From the NCBI RefSeq assembly GCF_003664005.1, contig NZ_RCCJ01000001.1:186001-250000 (forward strand): a stretch of DNA of 64,000 nucleotides, written 5' to 3'. The notes under the pieces were generated by a model. The model was not told the origin of the DNA. It was given only the letters and a program-made list of their open reading frames with translations, and ran no database searches. Origin of the DNA: Hydrogenivirga caldilitoris (GTDB taxonomy: Bacteria > Aquificota > Aquificia > Aquificales > Aquificaceae). This document shows, piece by piece, positions 9,005 through 17,305 of the stretch. Position 1 is the stretch's first letter. Every line of letters starts with the position of its first letter. A program made the position numbers and the translations under genes.

Positions 9005-10016
9005 CGACTCTCCTTTCATAAGGCTCGCCTTAAAGAAGCTCTTGAGCTCTGAGAGGGACATTGAGATTGTAGGGGAAGCTTCAAACGGTAAGGAGGCTGT
9101 CCGTCTCGTCCAGGAGCTGAAACCTGACGTGGTCACCCTTGATGTGAATATGCCTGTGATGGACGGACTTACGGCTCTCGTTGAGATAAGAAAGGTATGT
9201 CCCGCCTGCAGAGTTCTGATGGTGAGTTCTCTTACCCAGGAGGGAGCCAGAGAGACCCTACAGGCTCTCAACAGTGGAGCGTTGGACTTCATAACAAAGC
9301 CCAATGACTACCAGGAACTCTTCAATTTCAGGGAAGAGATAATCGCAAAGATAAGGGCTGCTTACGAGGCAAAGGTTGAAACTATTTCGGGTACAGAAAC
9401 GGGTTTGCCTGAGGGAACTGCAGAGGGCAGGTTCAAGATACCCCCTGTAGTGGCTTTAGGTATATCTACAGGAGGACCCCAGACCCTCAACGTTGTTCTG
9501 CCAAAACTACCGGAGGACTTCCCCTCACCTATACTCATAGCTATTCACATGCCGGATACCTTTACCGCGACCTTCGCAAGACACCTTGACTCCATGTGTA
9601 GACTTCCTGTGAAGGAAGCTGAGGAAGGGGAGGTGATAAGAGGGGGACACGTTTACGTCTCAAGGGGAAGGATTCACATGACTCTCAGCGGAACTCCGGA
9701 GAGAGCTTTTGTGCGATATGTTAAAGATGACTCTTATATCTACAAGCCCTCTGCGGACCTACTTCTTTCTTCAGCGGCTAAAGTTTACAGGGAAAACACC
9801 ATCGGGGTGGTTATGACGGGAATGGGTAACGACGGCTCAAAGGGTATAGTTGAGGTAAAGAGAGCGGGGGGTGTGACCGTAGCTGAGGACCCGAAGACCG
9901 CCATACTCTGGGCTATGCCTGAAAGTGCTATAAAAACAGGGTGTGTGGATTACGTAGTTCCAAAGGAGAGACTTCCAGAGTTGCTTCTTAAACTCACGTC
10001 ACAGGTTCATAGGTAA
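8982..10016 (+). CDS. cheB: Chemotaxis glutamate methylesterase/deamidase CheB
   Basis: 344 residues; removes methyl groups from chemoreceptors and deamidates glutamines, activated by phosphorylation from CheA. The receiver domain has the acidic pair D8-D9, phospho-acceptor D54 (TLDVNMPVMDGL) and K106 (TKP). The catalytic domain carries the expected triad: Ser162 in GISTGGP, His189 in AIHMPDTFT and Asp284 in MTGMGNDGSKG. A GGCTGAGGATG context within the cheR end serves as the translation start. Opposed to CheR, it sets receptor adaptation. The 3' end overlaps the convergent CoA-binding gene by about 10 bases. Confidence 0.96.
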   Translation: MIRVLVVDDSPFIRLALKKLLSSERDIEIVGEASNGKEAVRLVQELKPDVVTLDVNMPVMDGLTALVEIRKVCPACRVLMVSSLTQEGARETLQALNSGALDFITKPNDYQELFNFREEIIAKIRAAYEAKVETISGTETGLPEGTAEGRFKIPPVVALGISTGGPQTLNVVLPKLPEDFPSPILIAIHMPDTFTATFARHLDSMCRLPVKEAEEGEVIRGGHVYVSRGRIHMTLSGTPERAFVRYVKDDSYIYKPSADLLLSSAAKVYRENTIGVVMTGMGNDGSKGIVEVKRAGGVTVAEDPKTAILWAMPESAIKTGCVDYVVPKERLPELLLKLTSQVHR

Positions 10017-10420
10017 CCGGCTTCCACACCTATGCAGGCGTTATAAACGAACCTGACCTTATCCCTGTACTTCTCTATTACCTCGTAGTTCTCCGCTCCC
10101 GGCTGAAGCCATACCACTTTAGCTCCAAGCTCTATAGCTTCCTGGACTATGGGTTCAACGTGGACAGGGTTTCTGTATACGTTCACAATATCAATGGGCT
10201 CTGGGACCTCTTTGAGGGATGACAGCACCTTTATACCCAGTATCTCCTCACCGGCGTACTTGGGGTTTATCAGATATACCTTGTGTTTTCCCTTCTTTAC
10301 CACCTTTTCGGTGGTGTAGTAGGAGGGTCTCTCGGGGTTTGAGGATATGCCTATAACCGCAACGACCTTTGCATTCTTCAGAGCCTCGTAGGCGTCATCC
10401 CTGTGCTGAACTTCAGCCAT
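10007..10420 (-). CDS. CoA-binding domain protein (YccU/COG1832 type)
   Basis: 137 residues forming a single Rossmann-type CoA-binding domain, as in the N-terminal part of succinyl-CoA synthetase alpha. Visible are KVVAVIGISSNPERPSYYT (nucleotide-binding loop), VYLINPKYAGEEILG, DIVNVYRNP and the strand VVWLQPGAE. The substrate and role are unknown for this family, which binds CoA without an obvious catalytic domain. It lies 22 bases downstream of tRNA-Val(CAC) and may be read from the same trpA transcript. RBS: GGAAAGGAG ahead of ATG. Confidence 0.88.
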   Translation of the reverse strand: MAEVQHRDDAYEALKNAKVVAVIGISSNPERPSYYTTEKVVKKGKHKVYLINPKYAGEEILGIKVLSSLKEVPEPIDIVNVYRNPVHVEPIVQEAIELGAKVVWLQPGAENYEVIEKYRDKVRFVYNACIGVEAGYL

Positions 10421-10442
10421 CTCCTTTCCTCCATCTGATTTA

Positions 10443-10518
10443 TGGTGGGCGGTGGCGGACTTGAACCGCCGACCTCCATCGTGTGAGGATGGCGCTCTCC
10501 CAACTGAGCTAACCGCCC
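10443..10518 (-). tRNA. tRNA-Val (anticodon CAC)
   Basis: 76-nt cloverleaf on the minus strand with encoded CCA. Acceptor GGGCGGT pairs with ACCGCCC; D-stem GCTC/GAGC; anticodon stem CCATC/GATGG with loop CTCACAC (U33, anticodon CAC, reads GUG); T-stem GGCGG/CCGCC with loop TTCAAGT; discriminator A. Its 5' end lies three bases after the trpA stop codon, so it is probably cut from the trpA transcript. Confidence 0.97.
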
Positions 10519-10521
10519 TGA

Positions 10522-11313
10522 CTATTTAATTATAGTCCCTTCCTTTAGCTCTTTGACCTTGGTGGCGAGTTCTTCAAATCTTCCTTCAGCGGAGAGCTTC
10601 ACAAGGAGGCTCCCTACCACAACACCGTCAGCGAAATCCGATATCTTCCTTGCATGCTCACCCTTTGAAACGCCGAAACCGACCACAACAGGTTTGTTAC
10701 ATACTCCTCTGTACAGTTTCAGGTTCTCCCTCAGCTCTTCAAAGGGGAGGTCCGCCCTTGCTCCCGTTGTTCCCGTTATGGATACGTAGTAAACCATATC
10801 GTCTGAGCTTTCACATACGAGCTTTAAACGCTTTTCTGTACTTGTAGGTGATGCCAGAAAGACAAGAGAAAGACCGTAACCTTGCATCACTCTTTTCAGT
10901 TCCTTACTCTCTTCCGGTGGTAAGTCCGGGACTATAAAGCCGTCTATGCCGTTCTCTTGAGAGAGGCTGCAGAACTTTTCATGACCCATCCTGAATATGG
11001 GGTTGTAGTAAGTCATGAGAAGGATGGGTACGCTCGGATACCTTTCCTTTATAAACCTTGCGGTTTCAAAAACCTGTTTAGACCTTATACCGTTTTTAAG
11101 AGCTACCTCGTGGGCAAGCTGTATAGTTGGACCGTCCGCTACAGGGTCTGAAAAGGGGAAACCGAGCTCAAGGATATCTGCGCCACTTTTCAGTACGGTT
11201 TCTATGGCTTTTTGGGAGGTCTCGTAGTCCGGGTAACCAACCATCAGGTACGTGATAAGTGCCTTTTCATTCCTGCCTCTGAGCTCTTCAAACTTTTCCT
11301 TCAGTCCTGACAT
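10522..11313 (-). CDS. trpA: Tryptophan synthase alpha chain
   Basis: 263 residues. TrpA cleaves indole-3-glycerol phosphate to indole and glyceraldehyde-3-phosphate and passes indole to TrpB. The TIM-barrel motifs are present: LELGFPFSDPVADGPTIQLA (catalytic Glu and Asp60 region), GIDGFIVPDLPPEES, YYVSITGTTGAR and VVGFGVSKGE for phosphate binding. No trpB or other trp gene is nearby, in line with the dispersed biosynthetic genes of Aquificaceae. The start lies inside the end of the upstream osmC-family gene (13-base overlap), and a tRNA follows three bases after the stop. Confidence 0.97.
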   Translation of the reverse strand: MSGLKEKFEELRGRNEKALITYLMVGYPDYETSQKAIETVLKSGADILELGFPFSDPVADGPTIQLAHEVALKNGIRSKQVFETARFIKERYPSVPILLMTYYNPIFRMGHEKFCSLSQENGIDGFIVPDLPPEESKELKRVMQGYGLSLVFLASPTSTEKRLKLVCESSDDMVYYVSITGTTGARADLPFEELRENLKLYRGVCNKPVVVGFGVSKGEHARKISDFADGVVVGSLLVKLSAEGRFEELATKVKELKEGTIIK

Positions 11314-11696
11314 ACCTCGTATTCCACCTCAATCTCTACAGAGTTTCTCAGCATCGCAAACACACTGCAGTACTTCTCAACAGAAAGTTTTACAGCCTGC
11401 TGAACCGCCTTTGGTTCAACCTCGCCCTTTACCTTGTACTTAACCACTATCCTCTCATAGACCCTCGGATGTTTCTCTCTCCTGTATCCCTTTACCTCTA
11501 TCTCTATGTCCTCAACAGGTTGTCTTTTCTTCTTTAGGATAGTATAAACGTCAACGCCACCGCACCCGGCAAGGGATGCAAGAAGCAGTTCCATAGGCTT
11601 GAGTCCTTTTTCACCCACATTAGCGTTGCCGGAAGGCATAATGGCTGTATAGGTTCCTTCACCGGAAAGTTTGAGGATAACTTCCTTCTCCTCCAT
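11301..11696 (-). CDS. OsmC/Ohr-family protein
   Basis: 131 residues, OsmC-like fold. Members reduce organic hydroperoxides with two cysteines. The two expected cysteines are present: Cys45 in LAGCGGVDVY and Cys110 in VEKYCSVFAML. The layout (short N-terminal strands, central helix with the first Cys, second Cys in a late helix) matches the YhfA-like branch better than Ohr. Substrate and reductant cannot be told. It overlaps trpA by 13 bases and is probably co-transcribed. A possible terminator separates it from the porin gene upstream. Confidence 0.9.
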   Translation of the reverse strand: MEEKEVILKLSGEGTYTAIMPSGNANVGEKGLKPMELLLASLAGCGGVDVYTILKKKRQPVEDIEIEVKGYRREKHPRVYERIVVKYKVKGEVEPKAVQQAVKLSVEKYCSVFAMLRNSVEIEVEYEVCQD

Positions 11697-11716
11697 GAGT
11701 CAGACAATTATAAGGT

Positions 11717-11760
11717 AAAAAAAGAAAAAAGAGGAAGGGGGCGGTCCAGAGGGGCTGGAC
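11717..11760 (-). terminator. Possible terminator after the porin gene
   Basis: On the minus strand GTCCAG-CCCCT-CTGGAC (11744-11760) can form a six-base-pair hairpin. About 14 bases later comes a run of T residues (complement of the A-tracts at 11717-11730). The gap between stem and T-run is longer than ideal, so efficiency is uncertain. Confidence 0.4.
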
Positions 11761-11791
11761 ACTTAGCTACCCACTAACAGCCATACAGGGC

Positions 11792-13351
11792 TTAAAATAC
11801 GAACCTGAACTGAAGGGTTATGGCATCGTTGTCTATCTCGTTCCTCTGCTCATCGTACTTCTGGTACTCAAGGGTCCAACCGAGGAGCTTAGCCCTGTCA
11901 TACCAGTAGTTGATACCGACAGAGGTGACCTTTATCTTTCCGAGGGTGGCATTATCCTTTCCTTGGTTGCTCGGTCCTATAAAGTTTGCAGCATCTCCAT
12001 ATGCTACCCCTGAAGAGTCTTCCTTAATGTCCGGATCCCAGATGTAGTAGCTAACGTAAGGCTCCCAGAGGTGGACGCTTCCGGGGTTTAAAACCCATGC
12101 AGCCTTGGCTATATACCACTTGTTCTTGAAGTCTTCGCTTGTATTTGTGTTGCTCAGCCAAACACCCTTGAACTGGTGTTGTCCAATCTCACCTATGAGC
12201 GTCAGGGGTCCGTAGTGTATGGCTAAGTCTGCTCCGTACATCTGCATGTCAACGGGATGGTTTCTCACGTTGGCGTTGGCAACAGGGTTCGGGAGAATCA
12301 TATAAGGCACTCTAACTTGCACGGAACCAGCACCAGGCAGTGGATTTCCATTTCCCCGGAGACCAGGTGCCGGTCCCTGAGTATCAGATATAAGCTCCTG
12401 ATCTATGTCGTTCTGCATAGCAAAGGAAAGACCCAACGTCACACCCTTTCTCTTACCAAGATAGGTGTCTCTATAAAGCCAGTTGTAGCCTTTAGGTTTA
12501 CCTTCGGGCTTTCCAAACATTAAAGTTGTTCTGAATGTATATAGAAATGAATCTTTTGAGTTACTTCTAAGTTGGGAAAGGCAAGCTGCGTCACAGTTTA
12601 CATTTATTCCCGGCGGATAGGTATCTGTTGTATCTAATCCCCTCACCGTCTCATCCCACGGCTGCTCTATTCCCTTGAAGCCGTCAAATATACCTACAAA
12701 GCCGTCCCAGGTTATCTGTCTGAAGCCTTCACCTTTTGTGCCTTTCCTCACGTGAAGGAAGCCACCGTAAGCCCTTCCCGTTACGTTCGCCACCGTTAGA
12801 TGTGTCCACCTGAGCGTAGCGAAGGTTCTGTCAGACTCAAGGTTGTCAAACCCTGTCCTTCCGTACTGTTCCCTTCCGAGGGGAACTCTGGGGAATCCGA
12901 GGTGGGCGTCTATTATCCAGTCCTTGGTATCAACCATTCCGTTTATGGCAAAGATGAGGTCAAGTTCGTGTAAGGCGAAGTTTCGTCCTCCGAGGAGTCC
13001 ACCCTGCCTCAGGTATCCGGTAGGCTGTCCTCCGAAGGGTGCTATGTAAGCGTCCCTTCCCGTGTTGTTCAACCTCATGACGAAGTTGAACTTAAACCAC
13101 TTGTTGTAACTTCCCCCCATCCTGAACCTTATCCTTCTGAAGGAGGTGTCAAAGTTGTTTTCTGGCGCCTCTATAAAGTTCGGTCTGTTCTCATCGCTTA
13201 TCTTCTGATACCTGAACCACGTCTGTATAAGGAAGTTGATGTCAAGAAACTGGTCCTCCGAAGGACTTAGAACCCTTATCGCATGGGAAGGCTCAGGTGT
13301 AAAGAGAGCTGCCGCTCCCAAAACTGCTCCAGCTAAGGCTAACTTCTTCAT
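11792..13351 (-). CDS. Outer-membrane porin-like beta-barrel protein
   Basis: 519 residues with a clear signal peptide (MKKLALAGAVLGAAALFTP, cleavage near SHA). The rest is beta-strand-rich, with alternating aromatic and polar residues, and a C-terminal strand ending in Phe (ITLQFRFVF), as expected for an outer-membrane barrel recognised by the BAM complex. RFRMGGSYNKWFKFNFVMR resembles the first strands of phosphate-selective porin O/P-type proteins, but substrate selectivity cannot be assigned. It follows the DsrE-like gene by 21 bases with an AGGAGGGGA ribosome site, so both should be read from the sigma-54 promoter upstream of that gene. Confidence 0.85.
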   Translation of the reverse strand: MKKLALAGAVLGAAALFTPEPSHAIRVLSPSEDQFLDINFLIQTWFRYQKISDENRPNFIEAPENNFDTSFRRIRFRMGGSYNKWFKFNFVMRLNNTGRDAYIAPFGGQPTGYLRQGGLLGGRNFALHELDLIFAINGMVDTKDWIIDAHLGFPRVPLGREQYGRTGFDNLESDRTFATLRWTHLTVANVTGRAYGGFLHVRKGTKGEGFRQITWDGFVGIFDGFKGIEQPWDETVRGLDTTDTYPPGINVNCDAACLSQLRSNSKDSFLYTFRTTLMFGKPEGKPKGYNWLYRDTYLGKRKGVTLGLSFAMQNDIDQELISDTQGPAPGLRGNGNPLPGAGSVQVRVPYMILPNPVANANVRNHPVDMQMYGADLAIHYGPLTLIGEIGQHQFKGVWLSNTNTSEDFKNKWYIAKAAWVLNPGSVHLWEPYVSYYIWDPDIKEDSSGVAYGDAANFIGPSNQGKDNATLGKIKVTSVGINYWYDRAKLLGWTLEYQKYDEQRNEIDNDAITLQFRFVF

Positions 13352-13372
13352 CTTGTCCCCTCCTTTAATGGA

Positions 13373-13876
13373 TTACTGAACCTTTATATAGGCGTAGCCT
13401 ATGGTCTGCAGGTGGGCAACCGTCCCAACACCTGACGGAACTATCTTTGCAAAGTCGTAGAGCTTATCTGCGAGTTTAGCCCTCTTCACAGTAATTCCGC
13501 AGACGTAGAACTCAACCCCATACTGGAGAAGTTCTTCCATCTTCGTTTTAAGAGCCTTCTGATCTATAGGCTCTTTTTCCCACTTCGTTCCCCTGAGTTC
13601 CTTGAGAAGGAACTTGGCTCCGGCTCCGTGGGATACGACCACTATCTTGACCTTGAAGGGGTCAAAGTCGTAAACGGATAGATGGTTGGTGATGTTTCTG
13701 AGCATCGTCTTGAACCTCTTCTCCTGAGGGAAGTCCGCGTGGTAGATGACGTTTACCTTCGCCTCCTTTTTGAGGTCATCAAAGCTCAGCCTCACATTTG
13801 CCGCTGAGGCAACGGTGTTTACGAGCGGAACGGACATAGCTGCCGCTCCAAGTTTAAAAAAGTTCCTCCTGTCCAT
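13373..13876 (-). CDS. Tat-exported DsrE-family-like protein
   Basis: 167 residues. The N-terminus MDRRNFFKLGAAA with a following hydrophobic stretch and ASA is a twin-arginine signal, so the protein should be folded and exported to the periplasm. The mature part resembles DsrE/DsrF-like small sulfur-relay folds: VNVIYHADFP, VKIVVVSHGAGAKFLL, a late-strand cysteine (Cys126, the only one, in FYVCGITV) and VPSGVGTVAHLQTIGYAYIKV at the end. Members of this fold carry or bind reduced sulfur on that cysteine; the role here is inference. It is the first gene behind a sigma-54 promoter and is followed by the porin. RBS AGGAGGT lies seven bases before ATG. Confidence 0.82.
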   Translation of the reverse strand: MDRRNFFKLGAAAMSVPLVNTVASAANVRLSFDDLKKEAKVNVIYHADFPQEKRFKTMLRNITNHLSVYDFDPFKVKIVVVSHGAGAKFLLKELRGTKWEKEPIDQKALKTKMEELLQYGVEFYVCGITVKRAKLADKLYDFAKIVPSGVGTVAHLQTIGYAYIKVQ

Positions 13877-13911
13877 AGCTCACACCTCCTTACGTTTTTC
13901 CGTTTTTTATA

Positions 13912-13927
13912 TGCAAAAGCCATGCCA
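13912..13927 (-). promoter_or_regulatory. Sigma-54 (RpoN) promoter of the DsrE-like/porin operon
   Basis: Minus-strand TGGCAT-GGCTT-TTGCA. The GG and GC doublets sit in exactly the spacing of the -24/-12 consensus TGGCAC-N5-TTGC, with one mismatch (T for C in the -24 box). The predicted start is near 13901, leaving a leader of about 25 bases with an AGGAGGT site. A sigma-54 activator gene lies directly upstream. Confidence 0.85.
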
Positions 13928-13996
13928 AAAACTTAAAGTCGCTGGAATTCAAGCTTTTTGTGAACTTCCGCGTAAAGGGCGAGTTATTAATGTGTA

Positions 13997-14028
13997 TGCC
14001 AGAATGGCAAAGGTTTGTCAGATTGACA
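13997..14028. promoter_or_regulatory. Tandem inverted repeats, probable activator sites (UAS)
   Basis: Two perfect 5-3-5 inverted repeats: TGCCA-GAA-TGGCA (13997-14009) and TGTCA-GAT-TGACA (14016-14028). They share the pattern TGYCA-GAW-TGRCA, and their centres are 19 bases apart. Relative to the sigma-54 start they lie at roughly -101 and -120, the usual place for enhancer sites of NtrC-family activators. They begin right after the stop codon of such an activator. Confidence 0.7.
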
Positions 14029-15354
14029 TCAATCTATGCCGTAAGCTTCCAGCTTTCTGTAGAAGGTTCTCAATGGTATTCCGAGTATCTCGGAAGCCTT
14101 CTTCTTGTTAAAGTTAACTTGGTTTAAAACCTCAAGGATGTATTCCCTCTCCAACTCCCTTATGGGTTTAAAACCTTTCTTTTCCTCGTTGTGGGTGAAC
14201 AGACAGGCTATGTCTTCGTAGTCTATTTCCGTAGACTCTGCAAAGAGAACAGCCCTTTCTATGATGTTCTTCAATTCCCTCACGTTGCCGTACCAGGGGT
14301 AAGAAAGCAGAGAGCTCTCTGCCTTCTCTGTGAAACCCTTTATCCTTTTGGAATACTTCCTGTTAAAGGTATCCAGAAAGTGGTAAGCCAGAGGAAGTAT
14401 ATCTTCCCTCCTTTCTCTGAGTGGCGGTATGTTTATTTCAACCACGTTCAGCCTGTAGTAGAGGTCTTCTCTGAAGTCTCCCCTTTTTACTGACTCTTTC
14501 AGGTCTCTGTTAGTAGCCGTTATTATCCTGACGTCGCTCTCAATCTCTCTCCTGCCACCTATCCTATAAAACTTCTTAGTTTCCAGGGCTCTTAAAAGCT
14601 TAGCCTGTATAGGGACCTCCAGCTCTCCTATCTCATCAAGGAATAAGGTACTACCGTCTGCCAGTTCAAAGAAGCCTTCCTTACCCTTTTCTGCTCCAGT
14701 AAAGGCACCCCTCTCATAGCCGAAGAGCTCAGCTTCTATAAGCTCCTTGGGGATTGAAGCTATATTTAAAACCACCATAGGCTTTTCTGCTCTGTCACTG
14801 CTCCTGTGTATCAAGTTTGCAATCACCTCTTTACCTACACCGCTTTCGCCGGTTATAAGCACCGGACAGTCTGAACAGGCTATCTTCTCAACCTTATCTA
14901 ACACTTCTTTCATAGCTTTGCTTTCAAAAACAAACTCTGAATAATCAACGGACAGGCTCTTCTCCTTTTTATAAAGGAGGTTCTCCCTCCTGAGCCCTCT
15001 TGATTCAAGGGCTTTTCTCACGGTTATCTCAAGCTCTTTGAGGGAGCAGGGTTTTGTGAGAAAATCGTAAGCCCCCGCCTTTATGGCATCAACAGCCGCT
15101 TTTATAGTCCCGTGCCCGGTTAGGATTATAACCTCTGTCAAGGGTGTGTTCTCCTTTATCCATTCAAGAAGGTCCATACCGTTCCCATCAGGCAGAAGCA
15201 GATCCAGGAGCACTACGGAGAAGTCTTTTTCTTCAAGGGTTTCGTAAGCATCTTCCAGTGTACCCACACCCTCCACACTGTAACCAACCTCTGAGAGGTG
15301 TTCTTTCAAGAGCTCTCTGAGTTCCCTCTCATCTTCAACTATTAGGAGTCTCAT
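14029..15354 (-). CDS. NtrC-family sigma-54-dependent response regulator
   Basis: 441 residues. The receiver domain (1-120) has phospho-acceptor Asp51 (VVLLDLLLPDG) and a conserved Lys in LTKP. The AAA+ domain has Walker A GESGVGKE (169-176), the sigma-54-contacting GAFTGA loop (216-221), Walker B TLFLDEIGE and the R-finger region GNVRELKNIIERAV. A Fis-type helix-turn-helix ends the protein (KKASEILGIPLRTFYRKL). It should open sigma-54 promoters when phosphorylated. The gene overlaps the sensor kinase gene by 20 bases. Two inverted repeats and a sigma-54 promoter follow its stop, so the DsrE-like/porin operon is the obvious target (inference). Confidence 0.95.
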   Translation of the reverse strand: MRLLIVEDERELRELLKEHLSEVGYSVEGVGTLEDAYETLEEKDFSVVLLDLLLPDGNGMDLLEWIKENTPLTEVIILTGHGTIKAAVDAIKAGAYDFLTKPCSLKELEITVRKALESRGLRRENLLYKKEKSLSVDYSEFVFESKAMKEVLDKVEKIACSDCPVLITGESGVGKEVIANLIHRSSDRAEKPMVVLNIASIPKELIEAELFGYERGAFTGAEKGKEGFFELADGSTLFLDEIGELEVPIQAKLLRALETKKFYRIGGRREIESDVRIITATNRDLKESVKRGDFREDLYYRLNVVEINIPPLRERREDILPLAYHFLDTFNRKYSKRIKGFTEKAESSLLSYPWYGNVRELKNIIERAVLFAESTEIDYEDIACLFTHNEEKKGFKPIRELEREYILEVLNQVNFNKKKASEILGIPLRTFYRKLEAYGID

Positions 15355-17305
15355 TCTTTACCTCCGATACGTGTATCTCTACCACCGTTCCTTTATCAGG
15401 CTTATTCCGTATCTTAACATCACCACCCAGGTTTCGTATCAGCCTGCGGGCAAGAGAAAGCCCAAGTCCAGTCCCATAAGGCTTGGTGGTGTAGAAGGGT
15501 TTGAAAATCTTGTCCATGTCCTTTATGCCCGGTCCCTCGTCTTCTATCCTCCAGAAGATACTCCCGTTGTTTTTAAAGAGCTTTATACTTACCTTACCTT
15601 CCTTCGGCGAGGCATCTATGGCGTTGTCAATTACGTTTATCAGAACCTGCTCTATCTGCCAGGGAAAGGAAAAGAGTCTCTCCCCGTTCAGAGAGTTCTC
15701 AAACTCTATCTTCACCCATTTCCTTTTAGCTTTCGGAGACAACATTTTTATAGCCTCTATCGTGACCTCCTCTGGCTTTATGTACTCTGGTTTTCCCTCA
15801 AAGGGCTTTCCTATCTCCAGAAGTTTCCTTACGGTTTCTGCACACTTTTGAGCCTGTTTGAATATCACCTCAGCCTTCCTCTTTGCCTCTTCATCTTGGG
15901 AGTTCAAGCATATACTTTCCGCGTAACCCATTATTGAAGCTAAAGGGTTGTTTACTTGATGGGCTATTGAGCAGGCTATTTCGCCAGCGAGGGAGAGCTT
16001 TGCCGTCTGCTCAAGAAGGACTTTGAGCTCCTTCTCATGGGATATGTCCCTGAGTCTCCAGAGTATGTAAAAGTTTTCTTCAATCTTGAGTATCTCCTGA
16101 CGAAGTTGACACAAAACCTGTTCTTTAAGGTTTACCCTCTTTTCTGGGAAGAATAACCTTGTAAAGGGTAACTCCTCCCCAATAAGGTCCTTCATGTGTT
16201 TTCCTAATAGCTCTTCCTTACTGATATGGAAGTTCTCCAGAACCGTTCTGTTAACATCTATGATTCGCCTGTAGGAGTTGAACACCATAACGCCATCAAG
16301 AGTATTGTCAAAGAGAGAAAGATAAAGCCTTCTCTCCTCCTGTAGTTTCTTTATAAGATTTTCAAAAGCTTGAGATAGCTCTCCAACTTCGTCCCCTGCT
16401 TCAATCGGAACCCTTATGTTCCTTTCCTCCCAGGTTATGACGTAATTCTTAAGGTTTTCCAGAGGTTTAAATATCCTAAGGAAAACAAATATGGCAAAGG
16501 TGCCCACGCTGAGCATAAAAACCGAACCAGCTATGAGAGCCTTTTCCTGGAAGTTATACAGAGGTTTTAACACTGCCTTCACAGGCTCTTCAATGAATAC
16601 AACCCACTTACCGTCATCGCTTTTGGCATGGGCTCCAACCACCTCTGTTCCTGTTACACTGGAAAGGTAAACTCCTTGTCTTAGGGGTATCTTTCTCCTT
16701 TCAGAAAACCTCATGTCGCTGAAAGCGAGTATGTTGCCTTCCGAATCTGTCAGGAAGATATCAACGCTGGGTGAGGGTTTTGCGGATATAACCGACTGCC
16801 AGAATAGGGAGAGGTCAAGGGAGAAGAGGAAGAACCCTCTGAGGACACCATTTTCAACCTCCGGAACCACAAACCTTAAGAAAGGTTCCTTGTATTGGGT
16901 GTAAAGTATGCCCAGAACCCTTTTTGAGCTGTCTATGTTCATAAATTTTTCAAATTTGGGTTCGGAGCTTTCCCTGCTTACAGCACTCATTAGGATACCT
17001 TCCGGGGTGTAGAAGGCTCCTTCAAACACACCTTTGACCTGTCCCGTTATCCTCCAGATCGTTTCCTCCTCTGAAAACCCGAAGTTTCTGTAAAGGTAAA
17101 CCGCAGAATCAGTCTCAGACATGACCCTCTCAAGGAAGAGCTCCACACGGCTTACAACGGAGGAGGCGTAAATACTGTGGAGCCTAAACCTGTCCTCCAA
17201 TATATTCTTCCGCATCGCTGAGTTGTGGTAAAAGTAAAGAGCTATGGGGATGAGGGTAAGCACCACCAGGAGGAAGAGAACCCTCGCTTTGAGGGAGAAC
17301 TTCAT
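15335..17305 (-). CDS. Membrane sensor histidine kinase (Cache-HAMP-PAS)
   Basis: 656 residues. TM1 lies at about 7-25, a periplasmic sensor region of about 225 residues with a double-Cache look (DIFLTDSEGNILAFSD; GKWVVFIEEPV before TM2) follows, and TM2 is at about 256-278. Then come a HAMP linker, a PAS domain (330-420, LDGVMVFNSYRRIIDVN), HisKA with phospho-accepting His449 in IACSIAHQVNNPLASIMG, and an ATPase domain with NVIDNAIDAS, EDEGPGIKD, FKPFYTTKPYGTGLGLS. It is the partner of the NtrC-type regulator downstream. Its start overlaps the binding-protein gene upstream as ATGA, suggesting the kinase senses through, or together with, that protein. Confidence 0.95.
   Translation of the reverse strand: MKFSLKARVLFLLVVLTLIPIALYFYHNSAMRKNILEDRFRLHSIYASSVVSRVELFLERVMSETDSAVYLYRNFGFSEEETIWRITGQVKGVFEGAFYTPEGILMSAVSRESSEPKFEKFMNIDSSKRVLGILYTQYKEPFLRFVVPEVENGVLRGFFLFSLDLSLFWQSVISAKPSPSVDIFLTDSEGNILAFSDMRFSERRKIPLRQGVYLSSVTGTEVVGAHAKSDDGKWVVFIEEPVKAVLKPLYNFQEKALIAGSVFMLSVGTFAIFVFLRIFKPLENLKNYVITWEERNIRVPIEAGDEVGELSQAFENLIKKLQEERRLYLSLFDNTLDGVMVFNSYRRIIDVNRTVLENFHISKEELLGKHMKDLIGEELPFTRLFFPEKRVNLKEQVLCQLRQEILKIEENFYILWRLRDISHEKELKVLLEQTAKLSLAGEIACSIAHQVNNPLASIMGYAESICLNSQDEEAKRKAEVIFKQAQKCAETVRKLLEIGKPFEGKPEYIKPEEVTIEAIKMLSPKAKRKWVKIEFENSLNGERLFSFPWQIEQVLINVIDNAIDASPKEGKVSIKLFKNNGSIFWRIEDEGPGIKDMDKIFKPFYTTKPYGTGLGLSLARRLIRNLGGDVKIRNKPDKGTVVEIHVSEVKNETPNS

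Noticed and set aside
13990-14010. Second sigma-54 promoter around TGGCAT/TGGCAA near 14000
   Set aside because: Neither orientation has the -12 GC at the right distance; the sequence is better explained as an inverted repeat.
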